Source: Massilia aurea (GTDB lineage Bacteria; Pseudomonadota; Gammaproteobacteria; Burkholderiales; Burkholderiaceae_D). Taken from it: a DNA stretch of 64,000 bases. The translations under genes and the position numbers were made by a program. Location of the stretch: contig NZ_JACHBX010000002.1 in NCBI RefSeq assembly GCF_014200505.1, positions 744,001 to 808,000 on the forward strand, given 5' to 3'. The notes beneath the pieces are model-generated. The model was not told the origin of the DNA. It was given only the letters and a program-made list of their open reading frames with translations, and did not search any database. Shown here one piece after another: positions 8,640 to 17,048 of this stretch. Numbering within the stretch: the first letter of the stretch is position 1; each line of letters opens with the position of its first letter.

Positions 8640-10904
8640 GTGAACAAGCCGACCGATCTCGCCCGCCATGGCATCGACCATGACGATATCGACCTGAATA
8701 CTTCGTCGAACGAGCAATTCAGCACTGTCATGAACGCCCGCCTGAGCCGCCGCAACATGCTGCGCGGCGGCGCCGCCACGGCCGCCACCGCGCTGCTGAG
8801 CACCTTCGGCCTGACCGCGTGCGGCGGTTCGGATGATGATCCTGTCGCGACGGCCCCGGCACCAGTCGGCAACACGCCGCCGCCGCCGCCAGTCGAAAAG
8901 CTGCTCGGCTTCACCGCCGTCGGCAAGAGCCTGGCTGACACCGTCGTCGTCCCGGCCGGTTATACCGCCAGCGTGATCTACGCACTGGGCGATCCGCTCA
9001 CCAGCAGCACCGCTGCCTACAAGAACGACGGCACCGACACCGATTTCGAGAACCGCGCGGGCGACCACCACGACGGCATGGAATTCTTCTCGCTGTCCGC
9101 CGATGGCGCCGTCTCGACCACCGGCGTGACGCGCGGCCTGCTGGCCATGAACCACGAAGCGACCACCAACGAAGGCCTGGCCTCGTTCTTCGTGCACGCC
9201 AATGGCGGCACCAATACGCTGCCGCGCCCGGCGCTGGAAGTCGACAAGGAGATGGCGCTGCACGGCCTGTCCATCGTCGAAGTGCGCACCACCAACGGCA
9301 AGTGGGAATACCTGCAGAATTCGAACTTCAACCGCCGCGTGCACCAGCAGACCGAGGTCCAGATTTCGGGCCCGGTGCGCGGCAATGCGCTGGTCAAGAC
9401 CAAGTACTCGCCGGACGGCACCAAGTTCCGCGGCACGCTCAACAACTGCGGCACCGGCCGCACGCCATGGAACACCTATCTGTCGGGCGAAGAAAACTGG
9501 GCCGGCTACTTCACCCGCTCGGCCACCGACAACGCGGCGCGCGGCGACAAGAGCGTCGCATCGCTCAATCGCTACGGCGTGGCGCAGGGCGCGGCTTCGC
9601 GTCACGGCTGGGAAACGGGCGGCACGGACGACAAGTACGCACGCTGGAACATCAGCAAGAAGGGCACGTCGGTCGACGGCAGCGATGACTACCGCAATGA
9701 ACTCAACGGCGAAGGCTACATCGTCGAGATGGATGCCTACGACAAGACCCGTCCACTGAAAAAACGCACCGCGCTGGGCCGCTTTGCCCACGAAAGCGCC
9801 GCCTTCGGCCGCCTGCTGGCCGGCGCGCCGCTGGCCATCTATATGGGTGACGATTCGCGCGGCGAGTACATCTATAAATTCGTCTCGACTGCCCCGTGGA
9901 ACCCAGCCGATGAGATCGCCGCCGACCGTATCGCCACCGGCGACAAATACCTCGACAGCGGCAAGCTGTATGTGGCCAAGTTCAACGCCGACGGCAAGGG
10001 CAGCTGGATCGAACTGAATATCGCCAATGCCGCGATTGCCGGCTACGCCACTTACAAGTTCGCCGACCAGGCCGACGTGTTCGTCAACGCCCGCCTGGCG
10101 GCCGATGCCGTCGGCGCGACCAAGATGGACCGCCCTGAATGGTGCTCGGTCAACCCGGCCAACGGCGAGATCTATTACACGCTGACCAACAACAGCAACC
10201 GCCGCGCCGAGCCAAGCGGCTCGAGCCAGATGGGCGTGGACGCGGCCAACCCGCGCGCCTACACCGACATGAAGGGCACCACCGCCCAGCCGGGCAACCC
10301 GAACGGTCACATCATCCGCATGAAGGAAGATGCCGCTGGTTCGACCGCCACCACCTTCAGCTGGGACGTGTACCTGTTCGGCGCCGAAGCGGCGGCCGCG
10401 GCGAGCACGATCAACCTGTCGGGCCTCTCCGCTGACCAGGACTTCTCGAGCCCGGACGGCATGTCCTTCACCGCCTCGACCGGTATCTGCTGGTTCCAGA
10501 CCGACGATGGCGCCTACACCGATGTCACCAACTGCATGATGCTCGCCGGCAGGCCAGGCACGGTCGGTGATGGCAAGAAGGTCACCGTGCCGAACGTGAA
10601 GGCCGATGGTTCGATCCTGAACGTCGACACCTACGTCGGCAAGGCCGCCACGCCGGACACGCTCAAGCGCTTCCTGGTGGGCCCGAAAGGCTGCGAGCTG
10701 ACCGGCATCGCCGAAACGCCGGACGGCAAGGCGCTGTTCGTCAACATCCAGCACCCGGGCGAAACCACGGCTGCTGCCAATCTGGGCGATCCGACCAAGT
10801 ACACGAGCCAGTGGCCAGCCAACGCCGGCTACGGCGCAGGCAAGCGTCCGCGTTCGGCAACGCTGGTCATCACCAAGAACGACGGTGGTCGTATCGGTTC
10901 GTGA
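8640..10904 (+). CDS. phoX: PhoX-family phosphatase (DUF839), Tat-exported
   Basis: PhoX enzymes are calcium/iron-dependent monoester phosphatases that release phosphate outside the cytoplasm. The 754-residue protein has a twin-arginine signal (SRRNMLRGG, Arg 37-38) followed by a hydrophobic stretch and a possible lipobox ending at Cys61 (GLTAC). The mature part carries the DUF839 signatures (AGDHHDGMEFF, MNHEATTNEG, CGTGRTPWNTYLSGEENW, DRPEWCSVNP). The GTG at 8640 is chosen: a start further upstream at 8580 would fall at or before the transcript start expected from the Pho box. Alone in its operon, with a terminator after it. Confidence 0.92.
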   Translation: MNKPTDLARHGIDHDDIDLNTSSNEQFSTVMNARLSRRNMLRGGAATAATALLSTFGLTACGGSDDDPVATAPAPVGNTPPPPPVEKLLGFTAVGKSLADTVVVPAGYTASVIYALGDPLTSSTAAYKNDGTDTDFENRAGDHHDGMEFFSLSADGAVSTTGVTRGLLAMNHEATTNEGLASFFVHANGGTNTLPRPALEVDKEMALHGLSIVEVRTTNGKWEYLQNSNFNRRVHQQTEVQISGPVRGNALVKTKYSPDGTKFRGTLNNCGTGRTPWNTYLSGEENWAGYFTRSATDNAARGDKSVASLNRYGVAQGAASRHGWETGGTDDKYARWNISKKGTSVDGSDDYRNELNGEGYIVEMDAYDKTRPLKKRTALGRFAHESAAFGRLLAGAPLAIYMGDDSRGEYIYKFVSTAPWNPADEIAADRIATGDKYLDSGKLYVAKFNADGKGSWIELNIANAAIAGYATYKFADQADVFVNARLAADAVGATKMDRPEWCSVNPANGEIYYTLTNNSNRRAEPSGSSQMGVDAANPRAYTDMKGTTAQPGNPNGHIIRMKEDAAGSTATTFSWDVYLFGAEAAAAASTINLSGLSADQDFSSPDGMSFTASTGICWFQTDDGAYTDVTNCMMLAGRPGTVGDGKKVTVPNVKADGSILNVDTYVGKAATPDTLKRFLVGPKGCELTGIAETPDGKALFVNIQHPGETTAAANLGDPTKYTSQWPANAGYGAGKRPRSATLVITKNDGGRIGS

Positions 10905-10935
10905 TCGCCTGATCTGATCGTTGCCTGACCTGAGG

Positions 10936-10965
10936 GGCCGGCTGCTTGTGCAGCCGGCCTTTTTT
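10936..10965 (+). terminator. Rho-independent terminator of phoX
   Basis: A perfect 10-bp GC-rich stem (GGCCGGCTGC at 10936-10945 with its complement at 10950-10959), loop TTGT, followed by six Ts. It lies 31 bp after the phoX stop and before the convergent argP gene. Confidence 0.92.
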
Positions 10966-10988
10966 GTTGTGGCGCTTGCCTGCATGGT

Positions 10989-11888
10989 TCAAGGCTGATC
11001 GAGCGGTAGCAACGCGGCGCGCGCGGCCTTGAGCAGCGCCGCACCCATGCGATCGAGGCGCGGGGGCTGGATGCGCCAGGCGTGCCAGTACAGCGGCACG
11101 TCGTGCGCGATGGCGGGCGACAGGTCGACCAGTGCGCCGCTCTGCAGCAGCGCCGCGCACTGCTCGTGCGGCAGCATGCCGTAGCCCAGACCGAGGCGCA
11201 CCGCCTCCGCGAACGCATCGCTGGATGGCACGTAGTGAAACGGGTACGCGCCGTCCGGCAGCCCGAATTGCGTGAGCAGGAACGACGACTGCATCGCATC
11301 CTTGCGATCGAAGACCATCAGCGGCGCGACCTGCGCGGTGGCGCGCGTGATCCCGGCCGGGAACCAGCGCTGCGCGAACGCGGGCGAGGCCACCAGCCGG
11401 TAGCGCATCACGCCGAGCAGGCTCGCGCTGCAGCCGCGCATCGGCTCTGCCTCGCCCGAGATGCAGGCCACCGCATGGCCGCCTTCGAGCAGCGAGAACG
11501 TGTGGCCCTGGTTATCGAGGATGAATTCGACCAGCAGCTGTTCGTCGATCAGGATGGGCGCCAGCACGGGCAGCAGCCAGGTCGCCAGCGTATCGTTGTT
11601 GACCGCGAGCGTTACGCGCGCCGGGCCCGGGTCGCCCGTCATCTCGGCCAGGAACTCCGATTCGAGCAGCGTGGAGCGGCGCAGGTATTGCAGCAGACGC
11701 GCGCCGGGCGCGGTCGGGCGGCAGGGCCGGCTGCGCACCAGCAGCGGCGTGCCCATGTCCTGCTCCAGCGCCGAGATGCGCTGCGAGACGGCCGACGGTG
11801 TGATCCTGAGCTGGGCGGCAGCGGCTTCCAGGCTGCCGGCGTCGATGGCGGCGAGGAAGGCGGCGCTGCGGCGAGGGTCGAGCTTCAT
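10989..11888 (-). CDS. argP: LysR-type regulator ArgP/LysG (lysine/arginine exporter control)
   Basis: A 299-residue LysR regulator. The N-terminal winged helix-turn-helix (LEAAAAQLRITPSAVSQRISALEQDMGTPL, about 20-50) and the C-terminal effector domain are of the ArgP/IciA type, for example the NPHV-lacking but family-specific FDRKDAMQ and HYVPSSDAF stretches. It is divergent from an ArgO/LysE exporter with a 95-bp shared promoter region, the classic argP-argO layout. Expected role: activation of exporter transcription in response to basic amino acids. The ATG at 11888 is the natural start. Confidence 0.9.
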   Translation of the reverse strand: MKLDPRRSAAFLAAIDAGSLEAAAAQLRITPSAVSQRISALEQDMGTPLLVRSRPCRPTAPGARLLQYLRRSTLLESEFLAEMTGDPGPARVTLAVNNDTLATWLLPVLAPILIDEQLLVEFILDNQGHTFSLLEGGHAVACISGEAEPMRGCSASLLGVMRYRLVASPAFAQRWFPAGITRATAQVAPLMVFDRKDAMQSSFLLTQFGLPDGAYPFHYVPSSDAFAEAVRLGLGYGMLPHEQCAALLQSGALVDLSPAIAHDVPLYWHAWRIQPPRLDRMGAALLKAARAALLPLDQP

Positions 11889-11983
11889 GATTAGCGCTTC
11901 TTACGTAGCCTGAATAATCATGAATATAATTGAAGTGGAGTCCGTGGGCTGGAATAGTGGCGGCTTTCGCACGAAAGGCTGCC

Positions 11984-12601
11984 ATGTTCTCGCAACAGAT
12001 CTATCTTCAGGGGCTGGGCCTGGGCGCTGGTCTCATCATGGGCATCGGCGCCCAGAACGCGCACGTGCTGCGCACCGCGGTCCGGGGCCGGCACGTGCTG
12101 CCGACGGTCGCCACGTGCATCATCGTCGATGCGATCCTGATTGCGGCCGGCACCAGTGGCCTGGGCGCGCTGATTGAAGCGTCGCCGATCCTGATGCCGC
12201 TGGCGCGCTACGGCGGCGCGGCATTCCTGATCTGGTACGGGCTGCGCTGCTGGTCGAGCAGCTGGCGTGGCGGCGCGACCTTGTCCGGCGACGGGGCTGC
12301 GCAGGCGCAGACGCTGGGCGCGGCGCTGGCAACCGTGCTGGCGCTGTCGCTGCTCAATCCGCACGTGTATCTGGATACTGTCGTGCTGCTCGGGGCGGTG
12401 GGCAGCAGCCTGGCGGCGAGCGAGCGCAGTTCGTTTGCGCTGGGGGCAATCACGGCGTCGGCGTTGTGGTTTTCGGCGATTGGGCTGGGGGCGCGGCGCT
12501 TCGCGTCGACACTGGCGCGCCCTGGGGTGTGGCGCGTGATCGAGGCGCTCACGGGCGCCGTGATGCTGGTGCTGGCGATGCTGCTCGTGCTCGACCGGTG
12601 A
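11984..12601 (+). CDS. argO: LysE/ArgO-type basic amino acid exporter
   Basis: An inner-membrane exporter of arginine and/or lysine, 205 residues, with about six hydrophobic segments. Family marks: GAGLIMGIGAQNAHVLR near the N-terminus (GxxxxxGPQN-like) and LSLLNPHVYLDTVVLLG at about residue 118. The ATG at 11984 starts the conserved part; the frame is open a further 18 codons but those residues are not hydrophobic and look non-coding. Divergence from argP fixes the assignment. Whether lysine or arginine is preferred cannot be told from the sequence. Confidence 0.9.
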   Translation: MFSQQIYLQGLGLGAGLIMGIGAQNAHVLRTAVRGRHVLPTVATCIIVDAILIAAGTSGLGALIEASPILMPLARYGGAAFLIWYGLRCWSSSWRGGATLSGDGAAQAQTLGAALATVLALSLLNPHVYLDTVVLLGAVGSSLAASERSSFALGAITASALWFSAIGLGARRFASTLARPGVWRVIEALTGAVMLVLAMLLVLDR

Positions 12602-12680
12602 GGCTGCAAAAAAAGTGGATGGGCACGGTGCATGGCGGTGTAAAGTTGCATTTTGTCCATCCAATTTTCGAGGAGCTGGC

Positions 12681-13994
12681 TTGAACCGCAAGAACCGTTT
12701 GGCACTGAAACTGATGGCCCTGTGCATGGCCACCGTGGGCTGGTCCGGCGTACACGCCGCCGACGTCATCATCAGCGCCGAGCGGCTGCTGGACGTGAAA
12801 ACCGGGCGCATGATCGACAAGCCGGAGATTCTGGTGCGCGAAGGCAAAGTCGTCAGCATCGGGCGCGTGGGTGGCGCTGCGGCTGCTGGCGGCGCAGTCG
12901 CCGCTGGCGAAGCCCCCACGCGCATCGACCTGCCCGGCATGACGCTGCTGCCCGGCCTGATCGACATGCACGTCCACATCGACGCCGACCCCACCTACGG
13001 CGGCTACAGCAACCTCGAATACAACGACCGCTTCTGGTCGGCGCTGGCCGTGGTCCATGCGGGCAAGACGCTCGACGCGGGCTTCACCACCGTGCGCAAT
13101 CTCGGCTCGGCTGACTGGAACGACGTCGGCCTGGGCCAGGCGATCGACGCCGGCAAGGTGCGCGGCCCGCGCATCATCCCCGCCGCCTGGTCGTTCGGCC
13201 CGACCGGCAGCCACTGCGACAGCACCTACTTCCCGCCATCGATGGACCAGAAAGGTCCCTACAACGCCGACGGTCCGGACGAAGTGCGCAAGTCGGTGCG
13301 CTCGCTGCGCAAGTACGGTGCCCAGGTCATCAAGGTGTGCGCCACGGGCGGCGTCTTCTCGCGCAACACCGAGCCGGGCCAGCAGCAAATGAACCTCGCC
13401 GAACTGCGCGCGGCCGTCGAAGAAGCGCACCAGTGGGGCCTGCAGGTCGCCGCGCACGCGCACGGCGCCGCCGGCATCAAGGACGCCATCCGCGCCGGCG
13501 TGAACACGATCGAGCACGCCAGCCTGATCGACGACGAAGGCATCGCCCTGGCCAAGAAGCATGGCGCATGGCTGTCGATGGACATCTACAACGGCAGCTA
13601 CACGGCGCTTGAGGGCAAGAAGAACGGCGTGCTGGAAGACAATCTGCGCAAGGACCGCGAAGTGACAGAACTGCAGCGCCAGAACTTCAAGCGCGCCCAT
13701 GCGGCCGGCGTGAAAATGGTCTTCGGCACTGACGCCGGCGTCCACCCGCACGGCGGCAACGGCAAGCAGTTCGCCATCATGGTCCAGTACGGCATGACGC
13801 CACTGCAAGCCATCCAGAGCGCCACCATCAACGCCGCCGAAGCACTGGCACGCAAAGACGTCGGCATCATCGAACCCGGCCGCTACGCCGACCTCGTCGC
13901 CGTCGAAGGCGACCCAACCGTCAACGTCCGCCTGCTGGAAGCCCCCGCCGTCGTCATCCAGAACGGCCTCATCGTCAAACGCCTCACCCCCTAA
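12681..13994 (+). CDS. Exported metal-dependent amidohydrolase
   Basis: A 437-residue member of the amidohydrolase superfamily (imidazolonepropionase/Xaa-Pro dipeptidase-like branch). Metal ligands visible: HVH at residues 97-99 after LPGLIDM, HAHG near 250, IEHAS near 277 and GTDAGVHPHG near 350. A cleavable signal peptide ends at VHA (residue 26). The start is a TTG at 12681 with AGGAG five bases before; an upstream in-frame start would put residues before the signal peptide. Residues 64-79 form an Ala/Gly-rich insert that looks like a flexible loop. The substrate is unknown, probably a dipeptide or cyclic amide in the periplasm. Confidence 0.87.
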   Translation: MNRKNRLALKLMALCMATVGWSGVHAADVIISAERLLDVKTGRMIDKPEILVREGKVVSIGRVGGAAAAGGAVAAGEAPTRIDLPGMTLLPGLIDMHVHIDADPTYGGYSNLEYNDRFWSALAVVHAGKTLDAGFTTVRNLGSADWNDVGLGQAIDAGKVRGPRIIPAAWSFGPTGSHCDSTYFPPSMDQKGPYNADGPDEVRKSVRSLRKYGAQVIKVCATGGVFSRNTEPGQQQMNLAELRAAVEEAHQWGLQVAAHAHGAAGIKDAIRAGVNTIEHASLIDDEGIALAKKHGAWLSMDIYNGSYTALEGKKNGVLEDNLRKDREVTELQRQNFKRAHAAGVKMVFGTDAGVHPHGGNGKQFAIMVQYGMTPLQAIQSATINAAEALARKDVGIIEPGRYADLVAVEGDPTVNVRLLEAPAVVIQNGLIVKRLTP

Positions 13995-14433
13995 CAATGA
14001 GGGTCAGTGTAGAATTAATGAGCAATAGCCCAATATCAAGCCAGTAAATGTTGCAGCGTCAACAGTATTGAATCACTTGAATATGTGCCAGCTTTAATTA
14101 GGGTCAGAGTCGAATTAATTTTCAATTTATTTTCAAAAATTGATAAACAATTCGACTCTGACCCTAATTGTTTTCTTTGAATTTTATGTGTTCAGGGATG
14201 ATTTAATTTCCTGATTTAAATTAGTATCTTACAGGCATAGTTTTATGCCGTATCACCCCTTTAAATAATTGGGGTCAGAGTAGAATTAATGAGCAATTGA
14301 TCCAATTTCCGTTCGATCTGGCGTTAACCCTGAGCTCGGCTGTATGTCTTGCAAATCAATTAGGGTCAGAGTCGAATTAATAAGAAATTGATTAGCTGAA
14401 GTTGTCAAACAATTCGACGCTGACCCTCATTGT
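13994..14433 (+). repeat. Cluster of six REP-like repeats in inverted pairs
   Basis: An AT-rich 440-bp stretch without a gene. The core GGGTCAGAGTCGAATTAAT occurs at 14001-14019 (variant), 14101-14119, 14272-14290 (variant) and 14363-14381, and inverted at 14149-14164 and 14411-14426 (one change). The pair 14096-14116/14149-14169 is a perfect 21-bp inverted repeat with a further 7-bp stem (14122-14128/14137-14143) inside its loop. The outermost copies (13994-14016 and 14411-14433) are also inverted relative to each other with two mismatches in 23. The block starts at the amidohydrolase stop codon and ends 8 bp before the AGGAG of the next gene. Confidence 0.88.
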
Positions 14434-14451
14434 TTGGTTTTAGGAGAAAAA

Positions 14452-15459
14452 ATGAAAGCAATTGTTTATACGCAGAATGGGCTGCCGATCGATGATCCAA
14501 AGGCGCTTGTCGAGATGGAAATGGCGATGCCGGAGCCGGGCCCGCATGATGTGGTGGTCGAGGTGCGCGCGGTGTCGGTCAATCCGGTCGATACCAAGAT
14601 CCGGCTTGGCGTGGCAGTGACTGAGCCGCGTGTGCTCGGGTGGGATGCCAGTGGTGTCGTGCAGTCGGTTGGCGACAGTGTCACGCTGTTCGCGCCCGGC
14701 GATGAAGTGTTTTATGCCGGATCGCTTATTCGCCCCGGCTCCAACAGCCAGTTCCAGGCGGTCGATGAGCGCATCGTTGGCAAGAAGCCCCGTACGCTCG
14801 GTTTTGCCGAAGCGGCTGCCCTGCCCCTGACGTCGATCACGGCCTGGGAGCTGCTGTTCGACCGCCTGCGCGTGCCTGAAGGCGGAGGGGCCGGCAAGTC
14901 GCTGCTGGTCATCGGTGCGGCCGGCGGTGTTGGCTCGATCCTGATCCAGCTCGCGCGCCAGCTCACGGGCCTCACTGTCATCGGCAGCGCATCGCGCGAT
15001 GCCACGCGCGAGTGGGTCACCAAACTGGGTGCGCACCATACCGTCGACCACACGCGCCCGATGCAGCCGCAGCTGGCCGAGCTGGGCTTCGACCAGGTCG
15101 ACATCGTCATCAGCCTGACGCACACCGATCATCACTACGCCGACATCATCGAGGCCCTCGCGCCGCAGGGCCAGCTGGCGCTGATCGACGATCCTGCTAC
15201 GCTCGACGCGGTGCCGCTCAAGCGCAAATCGATCTCGCTGCACTGGGAGCTGATGTTCACGCGCTCGCTGTTCGGCACACCCGACATGGTGCGTCAGCAC
15301 GAGCTGCTGAACCGCGTGGCCGACATGGTCGATGATGGCCGCCTGACGACGACCCTGGGCGAGCACTTCGGTCCGATCACCGCCGAGAACCTGCGCCGCG
15401 CGCATGCGCTGATCGAAAGCGGCAAGGCCATCGGAAAAATCGTCCTCGAAAACTTCTGA
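14452..15459 (+). CDS. Zinc-type alcohol dehydrogenase family protein (quinone oxidoreductase-like)
   Basis: A 335-residue medium-chain dehydrogenase/reductase. N-terminal GroES-like fold (VRAVSVNPVDTKIR, GWDASGVVQSVG, about 35-75) and Rossmann motif VIGAAGGVGSILIQLARQL near 153-171. Catalytic zinc ligands are not apparent, so it is probably an NADPH-dependent quinone/enone reductase of the ZADH1-like group. The ATG at 14452 follows a strong AGGAG (14442-14446). It lies just after the repeat cluster and 69 bp before nfsB, another quinone/nitro-reductase, which suggests related redox detoxification roles. Confidence 0.85.
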   Translation: MKAIVYTQNGLPIDDPKALVEMEMAMPEPGPHDVVVEVRAVSVNPVDTKIRLGVAVTEPRVLGWDASGVVQSVGDSVTLFAPGDEVFYAGSLIRPGSNSQFQAVDERIVGKKPRTLGFAEAAALPLTSITAWELLFDRLRVPEGGGAGKSLLVIGAAGGVGSILIQLARQLTGLTVIGSASRDATREWVTKLGAHHTVDHTRPMQPQLAELGFDQVDIVISLTHTDHHYADIIEALAPQGQLALIDDPATLDAVPLKRKSISLHWELMFTRSLFGTPDMVRQHELLNRVADMVDDGRLTTTLGEHFGPITAENLRRAHALIESGKAIGKIVLENF

Positions 15460-15476
15460 CGCCGGAATCGCTTACC

Positions 15477-15502
15477 ATCGTGGGATTGAAAAATCCCACG
15501 AT
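15477..15502 (+). promoter_or_regulatory. Perfect hairpin with GAAA loop upstream of nfsB
   Basis: An 11-bp perfect inverted repeat (ATCGTGGGATT at 15477-15487 and its complement at 15492-15502) encloses GAAA. No T-run follows, so it is not a standard terminator. It ends 26 bp before the nfsB ATG and could be an operator or an mRNA structure. Confidence 0.5.
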
Positions 15503-15528
15503 CACCCAGCGAAAGCGAAAGGAACACC

Positions 15529-16185
15529 ATGGACATTCTGTCGGCCGCCAAGAAGCGCCATACCGCCAAAGCCTACGATAGCGCGCGTCGCATCCCCGAA
15601 GAAGTGATGCAGCAAGTGTATGACCTGCTGCGTAACAGCGCGTCGTCGGTCAATTCGCAGCCATGGCACTTCATCGTCGCCAACACGCCCGAAGGCCGCG
15701 CGCGCATTGCCAAGGCGACCCAGGGCGGCTACGTCTACAACGCCGCCAAGGTCAACGATGCATCGCACGTGATCGTGCTGTGCGCCCGCGTCGACATGGA
15801 CGAAGCGCACATGGACGCGCTGCTGGAACAGGAAGAACGCGACGGGCGCTTCCGCGACGCGCAGGCGCGCGCCGGCCAGGACGCGACCCGCCGCGGCTAT
15901 GTCAACCAGCACCGCTACGGCACCAAGGATGTGGCCCAGTGGCTCGAGAAGCAGGTCTACCTGGCGCTGGGCACCGCGCTGGTGGGCGCGGCCACGCTGG
16001 AGATCGATGCGACGCCGATGGAAGGCTTCGACCAGAAGATCCTCGACGCCGAATTCGGCCTGAACGAGAAAGGCTTGACCAGCCTGGTGCTGGTGAGCTT
16101 CGGTTACTCGTCGCCAGCCGACTTCAATGCGGGCTTGCCGAAGTCGCGCCTGACGCAAGAGGCGACGTTCACCTTCATCGATTGA
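15529..16185 (+). CDS. nfsB: Oxygen-insensitive NAD(P)H nitroreductase NfsB
   Basis: An FMN-dependent reductase for nitroaromatics and quinones, cytosolic, 218 residues (family about 217). Typical features: KKRHTAKAYDSARRIPEEVM at the N-terminus, SSVNSQPWHFIVA (FMN-binding region, about 38-50), YLALGTALVGAATLEIDATPMEGFD (about 143-167) and a C-terminal SRLTQEATF. AAGGAAC precedes the ATG. A terminator follows, so it forms either a single-gene unit or the end of a pair with the upstream dehydrogenase. Confidence 0.93.
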   Translation: MDILSAAKKRHTAKAYDSARRIPEEVMQQVYDLLRNSASSVNSQPWHFIVANTPEGRARIAKATQGGYVYNAAKVNDASHVIVLCARVDMDEAHMDALLEQEERDGRFRDAQARAGQDATRRGYVNQHRYGTKDVAQWLEKQVYLALGTALVGAATLEIDATPMEGFDQKILDAEFGLNEKGLTSLVLVSFGYSSPADFNAGLPKSRLTQEATFTFID

Positions 16186-16200
16186 TGCGAGCGTAAGACT

Positions 16201-16224
16201 GGCCCACTTCGGTGGGCCTTTTTT
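16201..16224 (+). terminator. Rho-independent terminator of nfsB
   Basis: Stem GGCCCAC (16201-16207)/GTGGGCC (16212-16218) with a TTCG loop and six Ts; it lies 16 bp after the nfsB stop. Confidence 0.93.
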
Positions 16225-16265
16225 GTCTTGTATCGTACTCGCGGAAACTGCAGCCTGCACACGAA

Positions 16266-16913
16266 TTACTGTGATGATGGCGACGCTGGCTTGGTCTCCG
16301 GCACATCTCCCTGACAGTTTGCGTTTTTGATGACCATCTTTTTGTAGATATCGAGTGGGGGCATATTCAGGGCGGCCCGGCGCGCTTCGACTTTCTCACG
16401 GTCGTCCAGCCGATCGAACTCTAGATTGCACGGCTGCTCTGGCAGCGACATCAGCTGGGTGCCATACAGCTGTGGCCTGCGCTCGGCCACCGCGACACGG
16501 TCGGACAGATAGGCAAAGTTGCGCCCTACCGGTTCGCCCCGCTCTGCGGCGATCTTCTCGAGCAAGGCCAACGTCTGCTTCTGGAATGCCCTGTCGTGAT
16601 CGGCGTGCTGCACCAGCAGCCAGGCATCGCGCTCGGCGCGCTCGCCGTGCTTTTCGGCGTCAGGAAAACCGCACTGTGCAAACAGGACTTTCAGACGCGC
16701 GGTGTTGGCACGGTCGATCACCCCCATGTGCGCCCCGATTTTCTGCTGGGCCGGGGTGTTGATCTCGCTGAAATCGAGCCGGGAGCGCAAGGCCTGGTCG
16801 GCGCTGACCATCGTGCGCAGTTCCTTCGTGTAGTCCTCGCAGGCCGCCTGCGCTGGGACCCATGGTAAAGTCGCAGCAACGGCGACGCCCAGAATCTTCA
16901 AAAAATTCTGCAT
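16266..16913 (-). CDS. Secreted DUF6624-type protein
   Basis: A 215-residue protein of unknown function with a signal peptide cleaved after PAQA (about residue 23). The body contains AWLLVQHADHDRAFQ (about 95-109) and NFAYLSDRVAV...PQLYGTQ (about 131-153), the conserved blocks of DUF6624. Probably periplasmic. The start at 16913 has AAGGAT upstream. It stands alone, with its 3' end facing nfsB. Confidence 0.78.
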   Translation of the reverse strand: MQNFLKILGVAVAATLPWVPAQAACEDYTKELRTMVSADQALRSRLDFSEINTPAQQKIGAHMGVIDRANTARLKVLFAQCGFPDAEKHGERAERDAWLLVQHADHDRAFQKQTLALLEKIAAERGEPVGRNFAYLSDRVAVAERRPQLYGTQLMSLPEQPCNLEFDRLDDREKVEARRAALNMPPLDIYKKMVIKNANCQGDVPETKPASPSSQ

Positions 16914-17048
16914 CCATATCCTTGATGGCAGTAATCACCAGGCCAGTGTAAGACCGCTACCTGGCGAGGTCCACGCATCCTGCATGATCTGATGGTGCCT
17001 TCCTCCCGACCAGTCATGCTGGAACAGCTCGAGAGGCGACGTTCACGT

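Noticed and set aside
12549..13997. Long minus-strand frame opposite the amidohydrolase
   Set aside because: Antisense shadow; the plus-strand protein has a signal peptide and metal-binding motifs, the minus one has none.
13994..14433. Possible CRISPR array
   Set aside because: The repeats occur in both orientations with irregular spacing and unequal spacers, and no cas gene is near. They are REP-like elements.
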